Part shown: in pieces, positions 1 to 5,933 of the stretch | Layout: each line of letters starts with the position of its first letter | Position numbering within the stretch: position 1 is the first letter of the stretch | Assembly (NCBI GenBank): GCA_963605115.1 | Contig: CAVCTM010000063.1 | Coordinates: 1 to 11,806 of the forward strand | DNA: 11,806 nucleotides | Reading direction: 5' to 3' | Source: SVKR01 sp963605115 | Lineage (GTDB): Bacteria > Bacillota > Clostridia > Oscillospirales > Oscillospiraceae | Position numbers and translations under genes: made by a program | The notes under the pieces: model-generated | Seen by the model: only the letters and a program-made list of their open reading frames with translations | What the model was told of the DNA's origin: nothing | Databases searched by the model: none

Positions 1-187
1 CTTGGTCGTTGCGGGGGAGGATTGTTAAGGAGGGACCCAATCGAAAGGGTCCCTCCTTAACTGCGCCTTTGCCTACTTTCCCCGCAGGGGGAAAGTAGGT
101 CGCGCCGCAGCGCGAAACACCCCAGATTCCAATTTTAATCGCGCCAAAGGCGCATTCAAATTCTATCCCCTCGCCCTTGCGGGCGAG
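1..187. repeat. Gene-free cluster of five hairpins
   Basis: No convincing coding sequence is seen downstream of tepA, but the stretch is packed with perfect inverted repeats: 25-38 with 47-60 (14 bp, 8-nt loop), 72-83 with 88-99 (12 bp, loop GCAG), 100-105 with 110-115 (6 bp), 141-145 with 149-153 (5 bp, loop AAA) and 170-176 with 181-187 (7 bp, loop TTGC). In addition 62-71 (TGCGCCTTTG) is the reverse complement of 145-154, enclosing hairpins 2 and 3 in a larger structure. None is followed by a clear T-run on either strand, so they do not look like standard intrinsic terminators. They could be a REP/MITE-like intergenic repeat mosaic or processed 3'-end structure of the operon. The first 24 bases hold nothing I can assign. 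Confidence 0.75.
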
Positions 188-195
188 AAAAAACC

Positions 196-810
196 TCATT
201 TCAAAAACGCCAGCGCCTCGCTGAGGCTCCCCACCTCGTCGATCAGCCCGCACTCCACCGCCTCTGCGCCGGTGAGGACGCTGCCGAGATCGGTGGTCAG
301 CGTGTCCGTGGCGAGCATCAGCTCCAGCAGACGCTCGCGCGGGATATGGCTGTGGGCGGTGATGAAGCCGACGACGCGCTCCTGAATCTGATGGAGATAG
401 CGGTAAGTCTGCGGCGCGCCGAGGACGACGCCCGTGAGCCGCACGGGGTGGAGCGTCAGCGCCGCACTCGGCGCGATGAAGCTCCGCCGCGCGGCGGCGG
501 CGAGGGGCACACCGATGGAGTGGCCGCCGCCGAGCACGATGGACGCCGTCGGCGTTTTCATCCCGGCGATCATCTCCGCGATGGCGAGCCCGGCGTCCAC
601 GTCGCCGCCCGCGGTGTTCAGCAGAAACAGCACGCCGCGCACCGCAGTGTCCGCCTCCGCCTCCGCCAAAAGCGGCAGAAGGTGCTCATACTTCGTCGTT
701 TTCGTCCCGTCGCCGTAAGCCTGATGACCCTCGATCTGCCCGATGATGCTGATGCAGCGGATGCTGCCGGCGCCGGACGCGCCGAGCGTGTGCAATTCGT
801 GTTCGTCCAT
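196..810 (-). CDS. TepA-like ClpP-fold serine protease
   Basis: A 204-residue protein of the ClpP/crotonase-fold serine protease family, closest in pattern to Bacillus TepA (YmfB), which is linked to preprotein translocation and to small acid-soluble spore protein breakdown during spore outgrowth. Visible family blocks are GQIEGH and KTTKYEH near residues 24-43, NTAGGDVDAGLAIAEM near 65-80, the nucleophile block GGGHSIGVP with Ser98, and the histidine block LTLHPVRLTG with His121. Asp174 in TTDLG is a plausible third triad member. No signal peptide or membrane segment is seen, so it is probably cytoplasmic. The ATG at 810 is chosen because family similarity begins shortly after it and AGGGGG lies upstream. 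An in-frame TTG at 864 adds 18 residues that look non-coding. It follows the M18 aminopeptidase on the same strand, separated by a hairpin. The fold is confident; the biological role is inferred from the family. Confidence 0.88.
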   Translation of the reverse strand: MDEHELHTLGASGAGSIRCISIIGQIEGHQAYGDGTKTTKYEHLLPLLAEAEADTAVRGVLFLLNTAGGDVDAGLAIAEMIAGMKTPTASIVLGGGHSIGVPLAAAARRSFIAPSAALTLHPVRLTGVVLGAPQTYRYLHQIQERVVGFITAHSHIPRERLLELMLATDTLTTDLGSVLTGAEAVECGLIDEVGSLSEALAFLK

Positions 811-854
811 AAAAAATACCCCCTGTCCGCATTTTAGTCTTTGCAGACAGGGGG
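811..854 (-). terminator. Terminator-like hairpin covering the tepA RBS
   Basis: On the minus strand CCCCCTGTC (854-846) pairs perfectly with GACAGGGGG (827-819). Three more pairs lie above a single mismatch, and the stem is followed by TA and six T residues (816-811), then directly by the tepA ATG at 810. The form is that of an intrinsic terminator just after the aminopeptidase stop. The AGGGGG Shine-Dalgarno of tepA is within its 3' arm, so folding would both end transcription and hide the ribosome site. Its regulatory use is inference. Confidence 0.72.
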
Positions 855-868
855 ATTTTATCAAAAAC

Positions 869-2269
869 TCAGTTCAGTTCGTAAACCGCCTTGACGCCCT
901 TGTAGGTCATGTAGCAGTCGAATTTGCTGACGACCTCGAACGGCGCGTGCATGCTGAGCACGGGGACGCCGGCGTCGATGGTGGAGATGTTGCGGCGCGC
1001 CATGTAGACCGCGACGGTGCCGCCGCCGCCCTGATCGACCTTGCCGAGCTCCGCCATCTGCCACACGACGCCCGCCTCGGCGAAGATGCGGCGCAGCTTG
1101 CCGACGGTCTCCGCGTCGGCGTCGTTCGTGCCGGACTTGCCGCGCGCGCCGGTGTATTTGCAGATGCCCATGCCGTAGTTGGCTTTGGCGTTGTTGCGCT
1201 TTTCGCTGACTTCGGGGTAGAGCGGGTCGAAGGCGTTGCAGACATCCGCGCTGACGCAGAGGCTCTTTTCAAAGCAGCGGCGCAGCTCAACGCCCTCGGC
1301 GGCGCAGAGGTCCGCCATAAAGCACTCGAACGCCTGGCTCTGCATGCCGCTCGTGCCCTCGGAGCCGATCTCCTCCTTGTCCGCAAGGATGCAGACGGCG
1401 GTGGTCTCCGGGTTTTCGATGTCGTAGATCGCCTTCAGCTCCGCATAGGCGCAGACGCGGTCATCGTGGCCGTAGCCGCCGATGAGACTGCGGTCGAGAC
1501 CGAGGTCGCGCACGTCGAAGCCGGGGACGACCTCCAGCTCCGCGGAGAGGAAATCCTCCTCGGAGATGCCGTACTGCTCGTCGAGCAGGCTCAGCACGGC
1601 GAGCTTCACGCGCTCGCTGCCCTCGTCGGCGTAAGGCGCGGAGCCGATCAGGAGGTTGAGTCCCTCGCCCTTGATGATCTCCGGCGCCTTGCGGGACATC
1701 TGGTCCGCGGCGAGGTGCGGGAGCAGGTCGGTGATGACGAACTGGGGATCGGTCTTGTCTCTGCCGATGACGACCTCGACATTCTCGCCGCTCTTGAGCG
1801 TCACGACGCCGTGGAGCTCCAGCGGGATGGCGACCCACTGATACTTCTTGATACCGCCGTAGTAGTGCGTCTTGAAATAGGCGAACTCGCTGTCCTCATA
1901 GAGCGGGAGCTGCTTGAGGTCGAGGCGCGGAGCGTCGACATGCGCCGCGGCGACGTTGCAGCCCTCGGCGAGGGACTTTTTGCCCACGACGGCGAGCAGC
2001 AGCGCCTTGCCGCGGTTGCTGCGGTAGAGCTTCATGCCGGGCTTGATCTCCATGCCGGGGACGAAGGGCACGAAGCCGCACTTCTCCGCCATCGCGATCG
2101 CCTCGCGCACCGCCTCGCGCTCCGTGCGGGCGTTGTCGAGGAAGGTCTTGTAGCCCTCGCAGTAGTCCTCCAGCGCGATGCGCTCTTCCGTGCCGATCAG
2201 GTCGTAGCCGTTTTGCTGCTCGTAAAAGAGCCGCTCGCGCAGAGCCTTGTCTTCGTTTTTCTCAGCCAT
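869..2269 (-). CDS. M18 family metallo-aminopeptidase
   Basis: A 466-residue cytoplasmic zinc aminopeptidase of family M18 (aspartyl aminopeptidase/aminopeptidase I group, usually large tetrahedral oligomers), which trims N-terminal residues from peptides. Expected metal and catalytic positions are visible: HVD at 110-112 in AAHVDAPRLDLK, Asp269 in GYGHDDR, the EE pair at 299-300 in ADKEEIGSEG (catalytic base and metal ligand), Asp342 in SADVCNAFDP, and His441 in SMHAPFEVVSK. The length fits bacterial members. The ATG at 2269 is preferred over an upstream in-frame start at 2404 because GGAGG lies about 9 nt upstream and the extra N-terminal residues are low-complexity and lie inside the preceding gene. 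It overlaps the TsaC-CoaE gene by 8 nt (ATGGCTGA), which implies translational coupling. Exact substrate preference cannot be read from sequence. Confidence 0.92.
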   Translation of the reverse strand: MAEKNEDKALRERLFYEQQNGYDLIGTEERIALEDYCEGYKTFLDNARTEREAVREAIAMAEKCGFVPFVPGMEIKPGMKLYRSNRGKALLLAVVGKKSLAEGCNVAAAHVDAPRLDLKQLPLYEDSEFAYFKTHYYGGIKKYQWVAIPLELHGVVTLKSGENVEVVIGRDKTDPQFVITDLLPHLAADQMSRKAPEIIKGEGLNLLIGSAPYADEGSERVKLAVLSLLDEQYGISEEDFLSAELEVVPGFDVRDLGLDRSLIGGYGHDDRVCAYAELKAIYDIENPETTAVCILADKEEIGSEGTSGMQSQAFECFMADLCAAEGVELRRCFEKSLCVSADVCNAFDPLYPEVSEKRNNAKANYGMGICKYTGARGKSGTNDADAETVGKLRRIFAEAGVVWQMAELGKVDQGGGGTVAVYMARRNISTIDAGVPVLSMHAPFEVVSKFDCYMTYKGVKAVYELN

Positions 2270-3470
2270 TTTGGAGTACCTCCGTAAAAAATTTTGTACA
2301 TTTATCTTCAAATTCCGCCTTCGTTCCGTCGTTGCAGAGCGTAAAGTGGCAGTTTTTGGCAAAGTATTCGTCGCTGTGCTGGGCGGCGATGCGGCGGCGG
2401 GCATAGTCCTCGCCGATGCCCTCGCGCGCCATGAGCCGCGCGACGCGCTGCTCGACCGGCGCGGTGATCGCGACGTTGCAGCGGGTGCGGGCGCTGTGTT
2501 CGATGTCGAGCAGCCCGATGGCGTCGATGGCGGCGAGCGTTCCGCCGCGGCGGGCGTGGTCCGTCAGCAGGCGGTCGAGCTCGCGGCAGACATATTTATG
2601 CGTGATGGCGTTAAGATCGGAAAGCGCCGCCGCGTCGCCGAAGACCATCGCGCCGAGGCGCTTGCGGTCGAGCGTATTGCCGTCGTAAACGTCCCCGAAG
2701 CGCTCTGTCAGCTCGCGCTGCATGTCCGCGCAGGAGACGGTGAGGTCGTGATAGATCGCGTCGCAGTCGAGCACGAGCGCGCCCATACTCCGCAGCGTGT
2801 CGAGCGCCGTGGTCTTGCCGCTGCCGCTGCCGCCGGTGATGCCGATGAGCGTCACGCTCCCGCACAGCGCGGCGAACACGGTCTCCTCGCTGAGCGCGCC
2901 GCGGCGCAGGATGGAGTAGGGCTCGTGCGCGAGGTCGATGATGGTCGATTCCGTGCCGATGCCGCAGGGTCCGCCGTCGATCACGGCGTCGATCGCACCG
3001 TCGAAGTACGCGAGGACCTGCCCCGCCGTCTTGGGGCTCGGTGCGCCGCTGGGGTTTGCCGAGGGCGCAGCGAGGGGCACGCCGGCGCTTTTCAGCAGCG
3101 CGAGCGTCCTCGCGTGGTCCGGGCAGCGGAGCCCGACCGTGTCTCCCCCGGCGCGGACGATGGCAGGCACCGTGTCCTTCGCCGGGAGCACGATGGTGAG
3201 CGGTCCGGGCCAGAATTTTTCCGCAAGCGCCCGCGCCGCGGGCGGCACGTCTCGACAGACGGCATCGAACGCGCCCGCGTCCGGCACCATCAGGCTCAGC
3301 GGCTTGACCTCCGGGCGGCCCTTCACGTCATAAATGCGCCGCACCGCCGTTTCGTCGAGCCCGTTTCCCGCGAGACCGTAGACCGTCTCGGTCGGGACGG
3401 CGACGAGACCGCCGGCGCGGATGATCTCCGCCGCGCGGGGAATATTTTCGGTGATGATCTCAGTTTTCAT
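2262..3470 (-). CDS. TsaC/YrdC threonylcarbamoyl-AMP synthase fused to dephospho-CoA kinase
   Basis: One 402-residue reading frame with two complete enzymes. Residues 1 to about 204 form a TsaC/YrdC/YwlC domain: PTETVYGLAGN at 26-36, KGRPEVKPLSLMV at 50-62, KFWPGPLTIVLP, GLRCPDH, and APSANPSGAPSP near 135-146. This enzyme makes threonylcarbamoyl-AMP from threonine, bicarbonate and ATP for tRNA t6A37. Residues 206-402 form CoaE, which phosphorylates dephospho-CoA in the last step of CoA synthesis: P-loop GGSGSGKTT at 213-221, DCDAIYHDL at 235-243, and the lid-type block ARRRIAAQ near 357-364. There is no linker: the tail ILRRGALSEETVFAALCG runs straight into a normal CoaE start (VTLIGITGG). 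Val206 is a GTG (2855-2853) that could also start free CoaE, although its spacing to GGGAG is too short. The gene overlaps prfA by 11 nt and the aminopeptidase by 8 nt. Both domain assignments are strong. Confidence 0.92.
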   Translation of the reverse strand: MKTEIITENIPRAAEIIRAGGLVAVPTETVYGLAGNGLDETAVRRIYDVKGRPEVKPLSLMVPDAGAFDAVCRDVPPAARALAEKFWPGPLTIVLPAKDTVPAIVRAGGDTVGLRCPDHARTLALLKSAGVPLAAPSANPSGAPSPKTAGQVLAYFDGAIDAVIDGGPCGIGTESTIIDLAHEPYSILRRGALSEETVFAALCGSVTLIGITGGSGSGKTTALDTLRSMGALVLDCDAIYHDLTVSCADMQRELTERFGDVYDGNTLDRKRLGAMVFGDAAALSDLNAITHKYVCRELDRLLTDHARRGGTLAAIDAIGLLDIEHSARTRCNVAITAPVEQRVARLMAREGIGEDYARRRIAAQHSDEYFAKNCHFTLCNDGTKAEFEDKCTKFFTEVLQNG

Positions 3471-4521
3471 CTTGGATTTTTTCCCTTTCTGCGAGCTGCG
3501 CCGCGCGGTCCGCGGCGGTCAGCGCGTCGATCAGGGGGTCCAGCTCGCCGTTCAAGACCGGCTGGAGCTGGAAAAACCGCTCCCCGCCGGAGAGCCGCTG
3601 GTCCGCGACCTGTCCGCGCAGGTAAAAATAGGTGCGGATCTTCTCGCTGCGGCTGCCGGTGCCGACCTGCCTGCGGCGGTCCGCGGCAAGCGCGTCCGCG
3701 CTGCGCTGCCGCTCCGCTTCGAGCAGGCGACTGCGCAGGATCTTGAGTGCGCGGTCCTTATTCTTAAACTGGCTGCGCTCGTCCTGACAGGTGACGACGA
3801 TGCCGGTCGGCAGATGCGTCACGCGGATGGCGCTCTCGGTCTTGTTGACCTTCTGCCCGCCCGCGCCGCTGGAGCGATAGGTGTCGATCTTGAGGTCCTG
3901 CGGATTCAGTACGACCTCCGCCTCCTCCGCTTCGGGCAGCACGGCGACGGTCGCCGTCGAGGTCTGGATGCGGCCGCTCGACTCCGTTTTCGGCACGCGC
4001 TTGACGCAGTGCGCCCCGGACTCATATTTCAGGCGGGACCAGACGCCCTCGCCCTCCACGCCGAACACGATCTCCTTGAGCCCGCCGAGCTCCGTTTCGC
4101 TGATGTCCGCGATCTCGACGCGCCAGCCGCGGCGCGTGGCGTAGAGACTGTACATGCGGAAAAGCTCCGCAGCGAAAAGCGCCGCCTCCTCCCCGCCGGT
4201 CCCGGCACGGATCTCCAGGATGGCGCTGCGCTCATCGCGCGCATCCGGCGGGAGCAGCAGGGCGCGGAGCATCTCCTCCGCAGCGGCGCGCTCCGCCGCG
4301 ATCGCGGCGCGCTCCGCCGCGGGCAGTCCGAGCTCCTCCGCCGCCGCGAGATCGCCCTCCAGCGCCTCGCAGCGCCGCAGCGCCTCCGCGAGCGGGGTCA
4401 GCGCCTTCTGCTCGCGCAGCAGCCGGGCGCAGAGCGCGGCGTCGCCGTAAGTTTCCGGCGCGGCGAGCTGCGCCGCGATCTGCTCCAGCTTATCCAGGGT
4501 CTCCCGCAGCCGCGTGTCCAT
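3460..4521 (-). CDS. Peptide chain release factor 1
   Basis: A 353-residue class I release factor, close to the usual RF1 length, which reads UAA and UAG in the ribosomal A site and hydrolyses peptidyl-tRNA. The codon-recognition tripeptide is of PxT type (PKT, 177-179, in VKRVPKTESSGR), which marks RF1 rather than RF2 (SPF). The catalytic GGQ is at 221-223 in SSGAGGQKVNKTESAIR, followed by CQDERSQFKNK at 245-255. The C-terminal block normally close to IRTYNFPQGRVTDHRI reads IRTYFYLRGQVADQRL here (about 295-310), an unusual divergence. The ATG at 4521 has GGTGAGG about 5 nt upstream and a good promoter 40 nt further up. It is the first gene of the operon. prmC, which methylates the GGQ glutamine and often follows prfA in Firmicutes, is absent from this position. 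Confidence 0.96.
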   Translation of the reverse strand: MDTRLRETLDKLEQIAAQLAAPETYGDAALCARLLREQKALTPLAEALRRCEALEGDLAAAEELGLPAAERAAIAAERAAAEEMLRALLLPPDARDERSAILEIRAGTGGEEAALFAAELFRMYSLYATRRGWRVEIADISETELGGLKEIVFGVEGEGVWSRLKYESGAHCVKRVPKTESSGRIQTSTATVAVLPEAEEAEVVLNPQDLKIDTYRSSGAGGQKVNKTESAIRVTHLPTGIVVTCQDERSQFKNKDRALKILRSRLLEAERQRSADALAADRRRQVGTGSRSEKIRTYFYLRGQVADQRLSGGERFFQLQPVLNGELDPLIDALTAADRAAQLAEREKIQDEN

Positions 4522-4562
4522 GCTCCCTCACCGCCCTTCTTCGCATCGATTTCCATTAGAGC

Positions 4563-4591
4563 ATTTTAACACATTCGCTCCGGTTTGTAAA
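4563..4591 (-). promoter_or_regulatory. Sigma-A type promoter of the prfA operon
   Basis: On the minus strand TTTACA (4591-4586) is followed by a 17-nt spacer and TAAAAT (4568-4563), a near-consensus vegetative promoter. The start of transcription is expected near 4556, giving a leader of about 35 nt before prfA. It lies back to back with the promoters of the sigma factor operon. Called from sequence only. Confidence 0.75.
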
Positions 4592-4603
4592 CGGCGAAAA
4601 AGC

Positions 4604-4632
4604 TTGACATTTTCCCCGACAATTTGTACTCT
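4604..4632 (+). promoter_or_regulatory. Possible vegetative promoter of the sigma factor operon
   Basis: A perfect TTGACA (4604-4609) is 17 nt upstream of a weak TACTCT (4627-4632). It would give basal expression of the ECF sigma gene. The -10 match is poor, so this is tentative. It overlaps the better-supported ECF-type element at 4616-4642. Confidence 0.45.
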
Positions 4633-4642
4633 TAGATCGTAT
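4610..4642 (+). promoter_or_regulatory. Candidate ECF promoter of the sigma/anti-sigma operon
   Basis: TTTTCCCCGACA (4610-4621) is followed after 16 nt by CGTAT (4638-4642). The same block with identical spacing lies upstream of the lipoprotein gene (5839-5871). CGTA-type -10 elements about 16 nt from the -35 are typical of Firmicute ECF sigma factors, although the -35 here lacks the usual AAC core. An inverted repeat GATCG-N6-CGATC (4635-4650) straddles the -10. The transcription start would be near 4649, leaving a leader of about 20 nt with AAGGGG at 4654-4659. Autoregulation is inferred. Confidence 0.55.
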
Positions 4643-4670
4643 TATCGATCAGAAAGGGGCTGCGGAAGCC

Positions 4671-5144
4671 ATGCAGGGCGATTTTGAGGCGTTTTATCTG
4701 CGCCACTTCAAGGCGATCTACCGCGTCTGCTATGCCTTTATGAAAAACGCGCAGGACGCCGAGGACTGCACGGAGGATGCCTTCGTGCGCGCTATGACGA
4801 GCGACGTTTCCTTTGAAAACGAGCGCCACGAGCGCGCGTGGCTGACGACGACGGCGATGAACCTCTGCAAGGATAAGCTCAAGCACTGGTGGCGGCAGAA
4901 GGTGGTCCCGATGGATGAAGAGGTCGAACACACCGCCGCCGCGCCGGACGAGAAGCGCGAGGTCATCGCGGCGGTCATGGCGCTGCCGCTGAAATACAAG
5001 GAGGTCGTCTGGCTGCACTATTACGAGGGCTACCGGACGGACGAGATCGCGGCGATGCTGCACCGCCCGCCCTCGACGGTACGCAACCAGCTGCGGGACG
5101 CGCGGGCGAAGCTGAAGCAGACGCTTGGAGGTGAGGAAGCGTGA
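4671..5144 (+). CDS. ECF (group 4) RNA polymerase sigma factor
   Basis: A 157-residue sigma factor with only regions 2 and 4, as in the extracytoplasmic function class. Region 2 spans roughly residues 4-68: FEAFYLRHFKAIYRVCY, then DAEDCTEDAFVRAM for core binding and -10 recognition, then RAWLTTTAMNLCKDKLK. Region 4 spans roughly 96-150: LPLKYKEVVWLHYYEGY, then the helix-turn-helix TDEIAAMLHRPPSTVRNQL that contacts the -35. It directs polymerase to its own small set of promoters when released from its anti-sigma factor. The ATG at 4671 has AAGGGG and GGAAG upstream. Its stop overlaps the GTG start of the next gene (GTGA), the usual sigma/anti-sigma arrangement. A shared promoter block upstream of this gene and of the lipoprotein suggests its likely targets. 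The triggering signal is unknown. Confidence 0.93.
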   Translation: MQGDFEAFYLRHFKAIYRVCYAFMKNAQDAEDCTEDAFVRAMTSDVSFENERHERAWLTTTAMNLCKDKLKHWWRQKVVPMDEEVEHTAAAPDEKREVIAAVMALPLKYKEVVWLHYYEGYRTDEIAAMLHRPPSTVRNQLRDARAKLKQTLGGEEA

Positions 5145-5794
5145 ACGAAAACGAGATCAAAAAAGCATTGGATGATATCGAACCGGAAGCGGGCGCGCAG
5201 GAGCGGATGTACGCCAACATCCTGAAAAAAGCCGCCGCGCAGCGGGAGGCGCCGGTCGAGGACCTTGAAGCGGTCCGTGCCGCGGCGAAAAAGCGGGCGC
5301 TCCGGCGGCAGCGCTGGGGGCTGCTCGCGGCGTGCTTCGCGGTGATCCTCGCCCTCGGCGTTGCGCTGCCGCGGCTTTTGGACCGCACGGAGCCGACGGA
5401 CCCGCCGCTGCTCGGCGGCTCGCCCTTTGAGGACGTGGACGGTCCGGAGGGCTTTGCGAAGCTGGGCTTCGCCGTCGCCGCGCCGGAGGGCGCGGAGGAC
5501 GCCGTTTACGCCATTCTGGACGGCGAGATCGCGCGCGTGCGCTTCACACTGGGCGGACACGACTATATCTACGAGGCGGCGCGGCTGGACGGCAACTTCT
5601 CCCCCGCGGAGGGTGCGGCACAGGAGAGCCGCTCGCTGGACGCCGGAACGGACGCTGTGCTCGACCGCGTTTCGCCGGAGGTCTGGCGCGCCCACTGGAC
5701 GGCGGAGGGCGTCAGCCGCTATCTGACGAATTTCGACGGCGCGCCGGAATCGGAGATCACAGCCCTCGCCCTCGCGCTGATCGGGCAGGAATAA
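5141..5794 (+). CDS. Single-pass membrane anti-sigma factor (DUF4367-like outer domain)
   Basis: A 217-residue protein starting at a GTG that overlaps the sigma stop codon, with GGAGG 9 nt upstream. Residues 1 to about 57 are charged and cytoplasmic (MNENEIKKALDDIEPEAGAQ onward), of a kind often seen in clostridial anti-sigma proteins. There is no HxxxCxxC zinc anti-sigma motif. One membrane segment lies at about 58-80 (LLAACFAVILALGVALPRLL) after a basic KKRALRRQR patch, giving an N-in orientation. Residues 85-217 form an outer domain with the pattern AVYAILDGEIARVRFTLGGHDYIYEAARL, similar to DUF4367-type sensor domains. Position and topology say it sequesters the preceding sigma factor and responds to an envelope signal. 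No homology search was possible, so the domain name is tentative, but the anti-sigma role is well supported by context. Confidence 0.8.
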   Translation: MNENEIKKALDDIEPEAGAQERMYANILKKAAAQREAPVEDLEAVRAAAKKRALRRQRWGLLAACFAVILALGVALPRLLDRTEPTDPPLLGGSPFEDVDGPEGFAKLGFAVAAPEGAEDAVYAILDGEIARVRFTLGGHDYIYEAARLDGNFSPAEGAAQESRSLDAGTDAVLDRVSPEVWRAHWTAEGVSRYLTNFDGAPESEITALALALIGQE

Positions 5795-5797
5795 GCG

Positions 5798-5843
5798 AAA
5801 AGTTTCGGAGCAAAAATTTGCTCCGAAACTTTTTTATTTTTTT
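5798..5843 (+). terminator. Strong intrinsic terminator after the sigma operon
   Basis: A perfect 17-bp inverted repeat (5798-5814 with 5817-5833, containing GTTTCGGAGC and GCTCCGAAAC) begins just after the anti-sigma stop and is followed by TTTTTTATTTTTTT. It should end the sigma/anti-sigma transcript. Its T-run touches the -35 of the next candidate promoter. Confidence 0.93.
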
Positions 5844-5871
5844 CCCGACATTTTTCGCCGCTCCCTCGTAT
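5839..5871 (+). promoter_or_regulatory. Candidate ECF promoter of the lipoprotein-MBOAT-DHHW operon
   Basis: TTTTTCCCGACA (5839-5850), 16 nt, then CGTAT (5867-5871), matching the element ahead of the sigma gene at 11 of 12 positions in the -35 block, with the same spacer length and the same TCGTAT. No good sigma-A -10 is seen between the terminator and the gene. Transcription would start near 5878, with a leader of about 55 nt. Control by the adjacent ECF sigma factor is inferred. Confidence 0.6.
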
Positions 5872-5933
5872 GGATAGTTGAGCGGGTCGGAAAGACCTGC
5901 AAAAAAACGAATCCGAAAAGGAGCGAACGAACG

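Noticed and set aside
170..187. Hairpin just after tepA as its intrinsic terminator
   Set aside because: On the minus strand the T-run precedes the stem instead of following it, so it lacks terminator form for tepA.
810..864. Upstream TTG start for tepA giving 18 extra residues
   Set aside because: The added residues run through the hairpin and do not look like TepA N-termini. The ATG at 810 has an SD at normal distance.
743..2287. Long open frame on the plus strand opposite the M18 aminopeptidase gene
   Set aside because: It mirrors the aminopeptidase frame in GC-rich DNA, its Ala/Arg/Asp/Val-rich composition is typical of antisense shadows, and no family motif is seen.
2269..2404. Longer N-terminus for the aminopeptidase
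   Set aside because: It would lie almost wholly inside the TsaC-CoaE gene, and the residues are of shadow type. The internal ATG has GGAGG at good spacing.
2247..4569. Two long plus-strand open frames opposite tsaC-coaE and prfA
   Set aside because: They are antisense to well-recognised genes, are low-complexity Arg/Ala-rich, have no ribosome sites and match no known family pattern.
4640..4645. TATTAT as a vegetative -10 for the sigma gene
   Set aside because: No acceptable -35 lies 16-18 nt upstream (CGACAA). The TTGACA at 4604 is 30 nt away.
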